Shown here piece by piece: positions 46,219 through 55,169 of a DNA stretch of 64,000 bases. Source of the DNA: Lachnospiraceae bacterium. Its GTDB lineage: Bacteria > Bacillota > Clostridia > Lachnospirales > Lachnospiraceae. Below the pieces are notes generated by a model, which did not search any database, was not told where the DNA came from, and was given only the letters and a program-made list of their open reading frames with translations. The position numbers were made by a program, and so were the translations under genes. The stretch covers positions 1-64,000 of the forward strand of contig JAFZRY010000020.1 in the NCBI GenBank assembly GCA_017619615.1, given 5' to 3'. Position 1 is the first letter of the stretch. Every line of letters starts with the position of its first letter.

Positions 46219-46656
46219 ATGAAGTCCCTGAAAAAACTCATATCCGTCCTGATGCTGTTTACGATCCTGCTCCTGTCCGCCTGCGGCAACCAGTCGGGCA
46301 CGAACCAGAAGACCGACGGCGTGGACGTGGACCTCAGCAAAATGGGCGGCGCCGTGGTCTACGGCAAAGTCTACGACATGGTCAACAACGGCGCGAATTA
46401 CGAGGGCCAGGTCGTCCGCATGGCGGGGGTCGTCAACGAGATCCCGGTCACGCAGCGCGGCGTCCAGGTGGACCTGCTGCATTCGTGCGTGATCTTCGAC
46501 GCCACCAAGTGCTGCTCGCAGGGCATCGAATTCGTCCTGCCGGAAGGAACCGAGTACCCGCCCGTCGGGACGGAAGTCGTCGTGGAGGGCATCTGGAACA
46601 ACTACCAGCTCTACGGCATCGACCGCTACCGCCTGCTGGACGCGAAGCTCCTGTAA
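46219..46656 (+). CDS. Small lipoprotein, 145 residues
   Basis: A lipoprotein signal (LLLSAC, Cys near residue 22) is followed by a compact domain with GKVYDMVNN, VVRMAGVV and two Cys-containing stretches (HSCVIFDATKCCSQG) ending VVEGIWNNYQLYG. It may be an OB-like fold, function unknown. GGGAGG lies 8 nt before the ATG. A weak promoter (TATACT at 46165-46170) and a short TCCGC/GCGGA hairpin lie just upstream. Confidence 0.8.
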   Translation: MKSLKKLISVLMLFTILLLSACGNQSGTNQKTDGVDVDLSKMGGAVVYGKVYDMVNNGANYEGQVVRMAGVVNEIPVTQRGVQVDLLHSCVIFDATKCCSQGIEFVLPEGTEYPPVGTEVVVEGIWNNYQLYGIDRYRLLDAKLL

Positions 46657-46699
46657 GCCCGCCCCGAACCATATTACCTGAAAGGAAATCCTGTCCTTT

Positions 46700-47200
46700 A
46701 TGGATTCCATCATCCGATCCATTGCCGAGGCCTTGAACGGCCTGCCCAAGGAACTGGTGGTGTTCATCATCTCCATGTTCCCGATCCTGGAACTGAGGGG
46801 CGGACTCATCGCGTCCGCCCTTTTGGGACTGCCCATCGAACGGGGCATCCTTTTTGCTTTGCTGGGCAATATCGTCCCGATCCCCTTCATCCTGCTGCTG
46901 ATCACCCCGATCTTCGACCGGCTGAAGAAGACGAAGCGCATCCGTCCCCTGGTGGAAAAGCTGGAAGCAAAATCCATGGGCAAAAGCGAGCGCATCCAGA
47001 AATACGAATTCTGGGGCCTGCTGCTGTTCGTGGGCATCCCGCTGCCGGGCACGGGCGCCTGGACGGGCGGGCTGATCGCCTCCCTGCTCAACATCAAACT
47101 GAAAAAAGCCGTGCCCGCCATCTTCCTCGGACTGCTGATGGCGACGGTGATCATGTGCATCATTACCTATGGGATCCCTGCCCTGGTGCGGGGCGCGTAA
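46700..47200 (+). CDS. COG2426 (small multidrug export family) membrane protein
   Basis: The 166-residue protein has four to five hydrophobic segments and the family signatures FPILELRGGLIAS and GIPLPGTGAWTGGLIAS, a pair of inverted re-entrant motifs related to the VTT/DedA fold. The name 'small multidrug export' is historical; the real substrate is unknown. It lies 9 nt before the AAA+ gene. Confidence 0.9.
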   Translation: MDSIIRSIAEALNGLPKELVVFIISMFPILELRGGLIASALLGLPIERGILFALLGNIVPIPFILLLITPIFDRLKKTKRIRPLVEKLEAKSMGKSERIQKYEFWGLLLFVGIPLPGTGAWTGGLIASLLNIKLKKAVPAIFLGLLMATVIMCIITYGIPALVRGA

Positions 47201-47209
47201 GGAGTCGTT

Positions 47210-48688
47210 ATGGCAGTAAAAGACCGTGTGGAAAACTGTTTCGGTATGTGCGACCTCATCACGGCCGCGGGCGTTTCCGATTCCGCCCAGCGGAACCTGC
47301 GGAGCATGCTTCGCGTGGACATGGTGAATTTCTGTGTCTATCTGGCATATGAAGACAGCGTCATGACCCAGGACGAGGAGCGCTTCATCAGCACGATGTT
47401 CTCGTATCCTCTGAACTGGGCCACCCGTGCCGACGCGCTGGCCGAACTGAACAAGGTGGAAGGCTTCCCTAAGAAGATCCCGACCTCCATCAAGTATTTC
47501 ATCCTGGCCGACGCGGGGCGCCGCGTGCCGAACGACCCCTACCGCCACCAGAAGACCGCCTACCTGATCCAGACCTATGAGGAACTGGGCAAGGGCATGG
47601 CGCTCTTCAGCGGCAGCAAGGCCGTGGAAGCCGCCGCAACCGCCTACGTCAAGATGCTGGATAAATTCGTGGAGGGCTACGGCCTGTTCCGCAATAAAAA
47701 CGTGCGCATCAGCGGCGGCAAGCCGAAAACGGACGGGACGAAGCCATCCACCGGCGTCCGCATCACCACGGAAAAAACGGGCGGCAATGCGACTCCCTCC
47801 GGAACCGAATCCCAGGCTCCTTCGGACGTCGCGGAAGTCCCGCCCCGTCCCGTGGACCTGGACCCCAAGCGCGTGGACGAGATCATGAGCGAACTGAACG
47901 CGCTGGTGGGCCTGGAGACCGTCAAAGAAGAGATCGGCCGCCTGGTGAACCTGCTGCGCGTGCAGCAGATGCGCCAGGAATTCGGCCTGCAGAATAAGGG
48001 GACGTCCCGCCACATGGTGTTCTACGGCAACCCCGGCACTGGCAAGACCACAGTGGCCCGCCTGCTCGCGGACATCTACCGTGAACTGGGCCTGCTGCCC
48101 ACCGGCCAGTTGGTGGAAGTGGACCGCGCCGGCCTCGTGGGCGGCTACGTGGGCCAGACCGCCATCAAGACCAGCGAAGTCATCGAGCAGGCCATCGGCG
48201 GCGTCCTGTTCATCGACGAAGCCTACACGCTGACCGCCAACAAGGGCCAGAACGACTTCGGCCAGGAAGCGGTGGAGACCATCCTCAAGGCGATGGAGGA
48301 CTACCGCGACGAACTTATCGTGATCGTGGCCGGCTATACCGAACTGATGCAGGAATTCCTGGAGACCAACCCGGGCCTCAAATCCCGCTTCAACTATTTC
48401 ATTGAATTCCCGGACTACACCCCCGAAGAACTCGTGGCGATCCTGGAACTCATGTGCAAAAAGAACGAATACACGCTGTCCCCGGAAGCGAAGGAGAAAG
48501 CGCTGGATATCTTCACGGCGCGCTGTGAAGACAAACCCGAAAATTTCGCCAACGCCCGCGAGGTGCGCAACTTCATGGAAGACGCGATGCTGAACCACGC
48601 CGGCCGGGTGACGAAACTGCCCAAGAAAGCCCGCACCAAGAAGGTGCTGAGCCAGCTGGAGGCGGAGGACCTGGGAGAACTGACATGA
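47210..48688 (+). CDS. AAA+ ATPase of the CbbX/SpoVK group
   Basis: The 492-residue protein has an N-terminal helical domain of its own (1-150, CDLITAAG..MTQDEERF), a low-complexity linker (about 165-215), then an AAA+ module: Walker A GNPGTGKTTVARLL, pore loop GGYVGQTA, Walker B VLFIDEAY, sensor and arginine-finger helices, and NAREVRNF near the C-terminus. Such hexamers remodel proteins. SpoVK acts in spore formation and CbbX on Rubisco; neither role can be assigned here. It overlaps the next gene by 4 nt. Confidence 0.88.
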   Translation: MAVKDRVENCFGMCDLITAAGVSDSAQRNLRSMLRVDMVNFCVYLAYEDSVMTQDEERFISTMFSYPLNWATRADALAELNKVEGFPKKIPTSIKYFILADAGRRVPNDPYRHQKTAYLIQTYEELGKGMALFSGSKAVEAAATAYVKMLDKFVEGYGLFRNKNVRISGGKPKTDGTKPSTGVRITTEKTGGNATPSGTESQAPSDVAEVPPRPVDLDPKRVDEIMSELNALVGLETVKEEIGRLVNLLRVQQMRQEFGLQNKGTSRHMVFYGNPGTGKTTVARLLADIYRELGLLPTGQLVEVDRAGLVGGYVGQTAIKTSEVIEQAIGGVLFIDEAYTLTANKGQNDFGQEAVETILKAMEDYRDELIVIVAGYTELMQEFLETNPGLKSRFNYFIEFPDYTPEELVAILELMCKKNEYTLSPEAKEKALDIFTARCEDKPENFANAREVRNFMEDAMLNHAGRVTKLPKKARTKKVLSQLEAEDLGELT

Positions 48689-50652
48689 GCGTGCTGGTGA
48701 TCGGAGGCGGCGCGGCCGGCATGATGGCCGCGCTCTTCGCCGCCCGGGAGGGGGAGCGCGTCCTCCTCCTCGAAAAGAACGAAAAACTCGGCAAAAAACT
48801 GTATATCACCGGGAAGGGGCGCTGCAACTTAACGAATACGGCCGAAACGGAGGCGTTTCTGGGAAAAGTCTTCCGGAACCCCCGTTTTTTACGTTCCGCG
48901 CTCGCTTCCTTTGACAATACCGCAATGATGTCGCTGCTGGAAGAGGCCGGCCTGCCCTTAAAGACCGAACGGGGCGGGAGAGTGTTCCCGCAGAGCGATA
49001 CCGCCTCGGATGTGACGCGCACGCTGGAAAAACTGCTGCGCGCCGCAGGCGTCAAAGTCCTGCTGAACACCGAGACCGTGTCGCTGATCATCAAAGAAAA
49101 ACGCATCCGCGGCGTCATTACGCGGGAAAACGGCCGGATCCTGGCCCGTCCCGCGGACAAAGTGATCCTGGCCATGGGCGGCCTGTCCTACCCCTCCACC
49201 GGCTCCACCGGCGACGGCTTCCGCCTCGCGAAGAACGCCGGCCACACGGTCACGGACCTGCTGCCCTCCCTGGTCCCCTTCAACGCGTCCTTTGCGGAGC
49301 CCGTGCGTGCGGCGGGCCTGACGCCGGGCGATCTGTCCGGCCTCACCATAAAAAACGTCTCCCTGAAACTGACCGCCGGCGGGAAAAAACGCTTTGAGGA
49401 ACAGGGCGAATTGATGTTTACCCACTTCGGGATCACCGGCCCGCTGGTGCTCAGCGCCTCCGCGTTCGCCGGGGACTGCGTCCTGAAAGGGGAGGAGATC
49501 GGTGTTGCGATCGACCTGAAGCCGGCCCTCACGGAAGAGCAGCTGGACCAGCGCCTGATCCGGGACCAGAAAGAAGCGGGAAAGACCGCGCTGTCCACCA
49601 TGCTGGGCGGCTACCTGCCCCGGGCCCTGATCCCGGTGATCCTGGCCCAGGCGGGCCTGGACGGCGCTGAGAAGGCGGCGCGCCTCTCCCGGGAGGAACG
49701 CGGCGCCCTGATCCGCGCGCTGAAAGGGCTGGCCCTGACCGATATCAGCCTGCGCGGCTTCCCGGAAGCCGTCGTCACCCGCGGCGGCGTCGCGGTAAAG
49801 GAGATCGATCCGAAAACGATGGAGTCGAAACGCGTCAGCGGCTTGTACCTGACCGGCGAGATGCTGGACCTGGACGCGGCCACCGGCGGCTACAACCTGC
49901 AGATCGCCTGGTCGACGGGCGCGGCGGCCGGCCGGGCCGCGGGACGGAAGGAGAAAGAAATGGAAGAGCAGAATCGGGAAGCAAGACAGAACCGCCACAT
50001 CGCCATTGACGGCCCCGGCAGCTCCGGCAAGAGCACCATTGCGAAGCTGGTCGCGAAAGAGACCGGCCTCGTCTACGTGGACACCGGCGCGATGTTCCGC
50101 GGCCTGGCCATCCATTTCCTGCGCAAGGGCCTGGACGCTTCGGACGAGGCGGGCATCACCGCCGCCTGCGAAGACGCGGACGTGACCATCGCTTACGAGG
50201 ACGGCGTGCAGCAGGTTTACCTGAACGGCGAAAACGTGACGCCGTACCTGCGTGAGGAAAAGACCGGCCAGATGGCCTCCGCCTCCTCCGTGTACGGCCC
50301 CGTGCGCGATAAAATGAAGGAACTGCAGCAGAAACTTGCCCGCGAAAAAGACGTCGTCATGGACGGCCGCGACATCGGCACCGTCATCCTGCCCGACGCC
50401 TTCCTGAAGATCTACCTGACCGCTTCCGCGGAAGTGCGTGCGGAACGCCGTTACCGCGAACTCCTCGAAAAAGGCCAGGAAGCCGACCTCGAGACCATCC
50501 GCAAGGAACTCGAAGAGCGCGATTACCGCGACATGCACCGGGAGATCGCCCCTCTCAAACAGGCAGACGACGCGGTGCTGATCGATTCCTCGCAGATGAC
50601 CATAGAAGAAGTGAAGGACGCGGTCCTGCAGCTTTACGGATGGGAGAAATAA
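48685..50652 (+). CDS. BaiN-like flavoprotein fused to cytidylate kinase
   Basis: A single 655-residue frame joins two usually separate proteins. Residues 1-420 are a BaiN/HI0933-type FAD oxidoreductase (VIGGGAAGMMAAL, TGKGRCNLTN, LTGEMLDLDAATGGYNLQIAWSTG). Residues from about 435 are (d)CMP kinase, cmk (AIDGPGSSGKSTIAK P-loop, VDTGAMFR, MDGRDIGTVI, RRYREL). The junction is GRKEKEMEEQN. Met426 (ATG at 49960) has its own GGAAGGAG site 7 nt upstream, so a free Cmk may be made as well as the fusion. The gene order into ispH and S1 is usual for Clostridia, with the two as separate genes. Confidence 0.9.
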   Translation: MSVLVIGGGAAGMMAALFAAREGERVLLLEKNEKLGKKLYITGKGRCNLTNTAETEAFLGKVFRNPRFLRSALASFDNTAMMSLLEEAGLPLKTERGGRVFPQSDTASDVTRTLEKLLRAAGVKVLLNTETVSLIIKEKRIRGVITRENGRILARPADKVILAMGGLSYPSTGSTGDGFRLAKNAGHTVTDLLPSLVPFNASFAEPVRAAGLTPGDLSGLTIKNVSLKLTAGGKKRFEEQGELMFTHFGITGPLVLSASAFAGDCVLKGEEIGVAIDLKPALTEEQLDQRLIRDQKEAGKTALSTMLGGYLPRALIPVILAQAGLDGAEKAARLSREERGALIRALKGLALTDISLRGFPEAVVTRGGVAVKEIDPKTMESKRVSGLYLTGEMLDLDAATGGYNLQIAWSTGAAAGRAAGRKEKEMEEQNREARQNRHIAIDGPGSSGKSTIAKLVAKETGLVYVDTGAMFRGLAIHFLRKGLDASDEAGITAACEDADVTIAYEDGVQQVYLNGENVTPYLREEKTGQMASASSVYGPVRDKMKELQQKLAREKDVVMDGRDIGTVILPDAFLKIYLTASAEVRAERRYRELLEKGQEADLETIRKELEERDYRDMHREIAPLKQADDAVLIDSSQMTIEEVKDAVLQLYGWEK

Positions 50653-51497
50653 TGGAGATCAGAGTCGCCGGGACCGCCGGCTTCTGCTTCGGCGTGGAAC
50701 GCGCCGTGGAGCGCGTGGAATCCCTGCTGCGGCAAGGGAAAACGCCTTTATACACCTACGGCCCCATCATCCATAACGAGCAGGTGGTGGAAGACTTCGC
50801 CGCCCGCGGCGTGCGCGTGCTGCACAGTCTGGAGGAGGCGCAGACCGCCCCGCCGGGCACGCTCGTGATCCGGTCCCACGGCGTCAGCCGCGCGGAGCAG
50901 GAACGCATGGAGGAACTCGGCTTCGACCTGGAGGACGCCACCTGCCCCTTCGTGAAGAAGATCCATCACCTGGTGCAGCAGGCGGATGAGGACGGCCGGC
51001 AGGTTATCATCACCGGCGACCCGCGCCATCCGGAGGTGCGGGCCATCACGGGATGGTGCGGGCAGACGCCCTTCGTGATCGGGGAAGAAGCGGAGATCCC
51101 GGACCTTCCGGCGGATACGCCGCTGCTGCTCGTAAGTCAGACAACATTCATGTTGGAAAAATTTCAAAAAATAGTTGAAAATATAAAAAAGAAATATTAT
51201 AATGTCTCCGTTGTGAATACCATCTGTCATGCCACACAGAAGAGGCAGCAGGAAGCGGAGGAACTCGCCGCCGCCGCGGACGCCATGATCGTCATCGGCG
51301 GAAAGCAGAGTTCCAACACGGCCAAGCTTGCGGAAATCTGTGAGGCACATTGTGCTAACACTTACTACGTCCAGTCCGCCGAGGACCTGGATCATCAAGG
51401 CTTTGTACCGGTACGTGTTGTGGGCATCACAGCAGGGGCCAGCACCCCAAAGAAAATTATTGAGGAGGTTCAAAATTTTGTCGGAAGTAAGTTTTGA
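50652..51497 (+). CDS. ispH: 4-hydroxy-3-methylbut-2-enyl diphosphate reductase
   Basis: The 281-residue iron-sulfur enzyme carries out the last step of the non-mevalonate isoprenoid pathway. Three conserved cysteines are present (GFCFGV, DATCPFV, NTICHATQKRQ), as are SHGV and the TTFM segment. The ATG overlaps the cmk stop (TAATG). Its 3' end overlaps the S1 start by 20 nt; in related Clostridia these two are often fused (recollection). Confidence 0.96.
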   Translation: MEIRVAGTAGFCFGVERAVERVESLLRQGKTPLYTYGPIIHNEQVVEDFAARGVRVLHSLEEAQTAPPGTLVIRSHGVSRAEQERMEELGFDLEDATCPFVKKIHHLVQQADEDGRQVIITGDPRHPEVRAITGWCGQTPFVIGEEAEIPDLPADTPLLLVSQTTFMLEKFQKIVENIKKKYYNVSVVNTICHATQKRQQEAEELAAAADAMIVIGGKQSSNTAKLAEICEAHCANTYYVQSAEDLDHQGFVPVRVVGITAGASTPKKIIEEVQNFVGSKF

Positions 51498-52701
51498 ACA
51501 AATGCTGAATGAAGAAGGTTCCCTGAACCAGATACGTACGGGCGAGATCGTTACGGGTACCGTTATCGGTGTGAAAGATAACGAGATCAACCTGAACATC
51601 GGTTACAAGGCCGACGGTGTGATCACCAAGTCGGAGTACACCATGGATCCTTCCCTGGACCTCAAGAGCGCCGTCAAGGTCGGCGACCAGCTGCGCGTCA
51701 AGGTCCTGAAAGTCAACGACGGCGAAGGCCAGGTCCTGCTTTCCTACCGCAGACTGGCTTCGGACCGCGCCTATGAAGTCCTGCAGGAATCCTGCGAAAA
51801 CGGGACGGTCCTGACCGGTACCGTGTCCCAGGTCACCGACGGCGGCCTGTCCGTCATGGTGGACGGCGTCCGGGTGTTCATCCCCGCCAGCATGGTCTCT
51901 CCCCGCTTTGAGAGAGATCTGTCCCACTACATGGGCCAGGAAGTGGAATTCGTCATCACCGAGTGCGTGCCGCGTAAGCGCCGCGTGATCGGCAACCGCA
52001 AGAAAGTGATCCAGGAGCGCCGCGAGGCCGCCGAGTCCGAACTGCTGTCCCGTATCGAAGTCGGCATGATCCTGACCGGCAAGGTCAGCTCCATCATGGA
52101 CTACGGCGCCTTCATCGACCTGGGCGGCGCAGACGGCCTGCTGCACATCTCCGAGATGAGCTGGGGCCGCTTCGAGAAGCCCAAGAAGCTCCTGACCGTC
52201 GGCCAGGAAGTCGAAGTGTTCGTCAAGAGCATCAACGGCAAGAAGATCAGCCTGTCCATGAAGTTCCCGGACCAGAACCCCTGGCTGCACGCGGATGAGA
52301 AGTACGCCATCGGCAACATCGTCACCGGTACGGTGGCCCGCATGACCGATTTCGGCGCCTTCGTCCAGCTGGCTCCCGGCGTGGATGCCCTGCTGCACGT
52401 CTCCCAGATCTCTTCCGAGCGCGTGGAGAAGCCTTCGGACGTCCTGAAGATCGGCCAGCAGATCGAAGCCAAGGTCCTGGAGTACAATCCGGACGACCGC
52501 AAGATCAGCATCTCCATCAAGGCCCTTGAAATGGACCGCGAGCAGCCCGCCGGGACCGCTCCGATCTCCATCCCCGAGGAAGTCGTGGAAGCCGTCAGCG
52601 AAGCGAAGCCCGAAGAGGCCGTGCAGACGCTGGGCGACGCCCTTCCCAGCCTGGAGGAAGTGATTCCGGAAGCCGCTCCCGAAGAGAAGCCGGAAGACTG
52701 A
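51478..52701 (+). CDS. rpsA: S1 RNA-binding domain protein (ribosomal protein S1 homologue)
   Basis: The 407-residue protein has four S1 OB-folds (about 15-90, 100-165, 185-255, 270-345), e.g. GTVIGVKDNEINLNIGYKADG and GKVSSIMDYGAFIDLGGADG in parts, and an acidic C-terminal tail. It binds mRNA at the ribosome. The start is taken as TTG 51478, because GAGGAGG lies 8 nt upstream and no better Met precedes it; ATG 51508 is an alternative. The start lies inside ispH. Confidence 0.9.
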   Translation: MSEVSFEQMLNEEGSLNQIRTGEIVTGTVIGVKDNEINLNIGYKADGVITKSEYTMDPSLDLKSAVKVGDQLRVKVLKVNDGEGQVLLSYRRLASDRAYEVLQESCENGTVLTGTVSQVTDGGLSVMVDGVRVFIPASMVSPRFERDLSHYMGQEVEFVITECVPRKRRVIGNRKKVIQERREAAESELLSRIEVGMILTGKVSSIMDYGAFIDLGGADGLLHISEMSWGRFEKPKKLLTVGQEVEVFVKSINGKKISLSMKFPDQNPWLHADEKYAIGNIVTGTVARMTDFGAFVQLAPGVDALLHVSQISSERVEKPSDVLKIGQQIEAKVLEYNPDDRKISISIKALEMDREQPAGTAPISIPEEVVEAVSEAKPEEAVQTLGDALPSLEEVIPEAAPEEKPED

Positions 52702-52725
52702 TCCCGGAAAGGACCTCAGGAAAGA

Positions 52726-52751
52726 AGCGGGGACTCTGCTCCCCGCTTTTT
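52726..52751 (+). terminator. Terminator after rpsA
   Basis: AGCGGGGA (52726-52733) pairs with TCCCCGCT (52740-52747), followed by TTTTG. Confidence 0.88.
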
Positions 52752-52820
52752 GCTTGGCAGGAAGCTTCGGAAAGCGAGCCGCCGGGGCGGGAGCGAAACG
52801 GACTGCCGGGATGAAAACAC

Positions 52821-52849
52821 TTGATTTTCTCTCCGGTTTGCGGTATTAT
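52821..52849 (+). promoter_or_regulatory. Promoter of the lipoprotein gene at 52881
   Basis: TTGATT (52821-52826) and TATTAT (52844-52849) with a 17-bp spacer. Confidence 0.78.
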
Positions 52850-52880
52850 TTTACTGCCTATGGCTTATAGGAGGCTTTTT

Positions 52881-53657
52881 ATGTTAAAAAAGAGTTTAAT
52901 ATCCGTCATTCTGATCCTGGGCCTGCTTCTGATGCTGACCGCATGCGGCGGGAAAGAAGACCCTCCCACGCTTCCGGGACCGGGGACCGCTGAAACGACA
53001 GCGCCCGTCACGGAATCCGAACAGGGTTCCACCACGAAGGAACCCACCACCACGGCCCGCAGGACCAAGGCTCCTACGACGACACAGCCCACCACGGAGC
53101 CGCCTCTCGCGGACTATCCGTTCGAGCCTACCGGTTCCGGCATCTACGTCACCCGGGACGGCGTGCTCAAGAGCGCCGAAGTCACTTCCTTTGACAACCG
53201 GAAGTTCCCGCAGGTGCGCTATGACGAGGCGGAACTGAAGGAATTCATCGACAAGGAAGTCAAGGCCTTCAACGACAGCAAAAAGGAAAACGCCGTGACC
53301 GTGGAGGAGCTGACCGTCAAGGGCGGCGAGGCCACGCTGGTCCTGAACTACGCCGATTTTGACAGCTTCCTGGAATTCCAGGGCCCGGACTTTGACGTCA
53401 AGCATCTGGCACTGCTGGAGCGCGAAGACGCAGTCCGGAAATATAATATATCCAATCTCGTGGATACGTCCGGCGTCAAGACCGATCTGCTGATCGCCTT
53501 GCAGGACAGCGACGTCAAGGTACTGGTCGTGACCGGCAAAACGCTGGTCACCCTGAACGGGGACATCCTTTACATGTCCGCCGGGATGAGCATGACCGGC
53601 GTGAACATGGTCCGCTGCGAGGATGACGTGAATTATTCGTACGTCGTATTCCGTTAA
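52881..53657 (+). CDS. Predicted lipoprotein, 258 residues
   Basis: A lipobox (LMLTAC, Cys near residue 22) and a Thr/Pro-rich linker (about 35-75, with TTARRTKAPTTTQPTT) precede a globular domain of unknown family. The protein is probably lipid-anchored outside the membrane. AGGAGG lies upstream, and the Met at 52881 is preferred over earlier in-frame Mets that lie in the promoter. About 100 nt separate it from glyS, with no terminator or T-box seen. Confidence 0.85.
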   Translation: MLKKSLISVILILGLLLMLTACGGKEDPPTLPGPGTAETTAPVTESEQGSTTKEPTTTARRTKAPTTTQPTTEPPLADYPFEPTGSGIYVTRDGVLKSAEVTSFDNRKFPQVRYDEAELKEFIDKEVKAFNDSKKENAVTVEELTVKGGEATLVLNYADFDSFLEFQGPDFDVKHLALLEREDAVRKYNISNLVDTSGVKTDLLIALQDSDVKVLVVTGKTLVTLNGDILYMSAGMSMTGVNMVRCEDDVNYSYVVFR

Positions 53658-53753
53658 TACGGCGGAAGACCTGCCGCTGCCTGCCGGGGCATGCCGTGCC
53701 CTGCGGACGGCGGCATTTGTGCAAACGGGATCATAAGGAAAAGAGGTTAGCAT

Positions 53754-55148
53754 ATGGAAAAGACAATGGACAAGATCGTAGCGCTGTGCAAATCCCGGGG
53801 CTTTATCTTCCCCGGTTCCGAAATATACGGCGGCCTGGCCAACACCTGGGATTACGGCCCCCTCGGCGTGGAACTGAAGAATAACGTCAAACGGGCCTGG
53901 TGGCTGAAATTCGTGCAGGAAAACCCCTACAACGTGGGCCTGGACGCCGCCATCCTGATGAACCCGCTGACCTGGGAAGCCAGCGGCCACCTGGCCGGCT
54001 TCTCGGATCCCCTGATGGACTGCCGCGAGTGCCACGAGCGTTTCCGCGCGGACAAACTGATCGAGGACTGGTGCGGTGCGAACGGCTTCGAACTGCCGAA
54101 GCCCATCGACGCTTTTTCCCAGGAAGAAATGAAAGCCTTCGTGGAAGAGCACCAGATCCCCTGCCCCACCTGCGGCAAGCACAACTTCACCGACATCCGC
54201 CAGTTCAACCTGATGTTCAAGACCTTCCAGGGCGTCACCGAAAACAGCAAGAACACGCTGTACCTGCGCCCCGAGACCGCGCAGGGCATCTTTACGAACT
54301 TCGTGAACGTCCAGCGGACCACCCGTAAGAAAGTCCCGTTCGGCATCGGCCAGATCGGCAAGTCCTTCCGCAACGAGATCACGCCCGGCAACTTCATCTT
54401 CCGCGTGCGTGAATTCGAGCAGATGGAGCTGGAATTCTTCTGCAAGCCCGGCACGGACCTGGAATGGTTCACCTACTGGCGCAGCTTCTGCAAGAACTGG
54501 CTGCTCAGCATCGGCCTGAAGGAAGAGGACATCCGCCTGCGCGACCACGATCCGGAGGAACTGTGCTTCTACTCCAAGGCCACGACGGACTTTGAATACC
54601 TGTTCCCGTTCGGCTGGGGCGAACTCTGGGGCGTGGCGGACCGCACGGATTACGACCTGACGCAGCATCAGAACACCTCCGGCCAGGATCTGAGCTATTT
54701 CGATCCGGAGACCAACGAACGCTATATCCCGTACGTGATCGAGCCCTCGCTCGGTGTGGAGCGCAGTGTGCTGGCCCTGCTCTGCGGTGCGTACGATGAG
54801 GAAGTGCTGGACGAAGCCAAGGGCGACGTCCGCACCGTCATGCATTTCCACCCGGCCATCGCGCCGGTCAAGATCGCGGTGCTGCCGCTCTCCAAGAAAC
54901 TCAGCGAGCCGGCGGAGAAGCTGTACGCGCAGCTGGCGAAGAAGTGGAACTGCGAATTCGACGTGACCGGCAACATCGGCAAGCGCTACCGCCGCCAGGA
55001 CGAGATCGGCACGCCTTACTGCGTGACCTACGATTTCGACTCCGAAACGGACGGCGCGGTCACGATCCGCGAACGCGACACCATGGAACAGGTCCGCGTC
55101 CCGGTCGCTGAACTGGCGGCCTGGTTTGCGGACAAATTCGATCTGTAA
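53754..55148 (+). CDS. glyS: Glycyl-tRNA synthetase (dimeric type)
   Basis: The 464-residue class II enzyme is of the single-chain alpha2 type, not the alpha/beta GlyQS type. It has [18 protein letters not shown] at the start, motif 2 ([20 protein letters not shown]), a motif 3-like [14 protein letters not shown], and a C-terminal anticodon-binding domain (about 365-464). AGAGG lies before the ATG. No T-box precedes it. Confidence 0.96.
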   Translation: MEKTMDKIVALCKSRGFIFPGSEIYGGLANTWDYGPLGVELKNNVKRAWWLKFVQENPYNVGLDAAILMNPLTWEASGHLAGFSDPLMDCRECHERFRADKLIEDWCGANGFELPKPIDAFSQEEMKAFVEEHQIPCPTCGKHNFTDIRQFNLMFKTFQGVTENSKNTLYLRPETAQGIFTNFVNVQRTTRKKVPFGIGQIGKSFRNEITPGNFIFRVREFEQMELEFFCKPGTDLEWFTYWRSFCKNWLLSIGLKEEDIRLRDHDPEELCFYSKATTDFEYLFPFGWGELWGVADRTDYDLTQHQNTSGQDLSYFDPETNERYIPYVIEPSLGVERSVLALLCGAYDEEVLDEAKGDVRTVMHFHPAIAPVKIAVLPLSKKLSEPAEKLYAQLAKKWNCEFDVTGNIGKRYRRQDEIGTPYCVTYDFDSETDGAVTIRERDTMEQVRVPVAELAAWFADKFDL

Positions 55149-55169
55149 AGATCCACGCAGGGAGGACGG

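Noticed and set aside
53657-53754. T-box before glyS (and before cysS)
   Set aside because: The gaps are too short and contain neither a TGGT-type T-box core nor a stem I.
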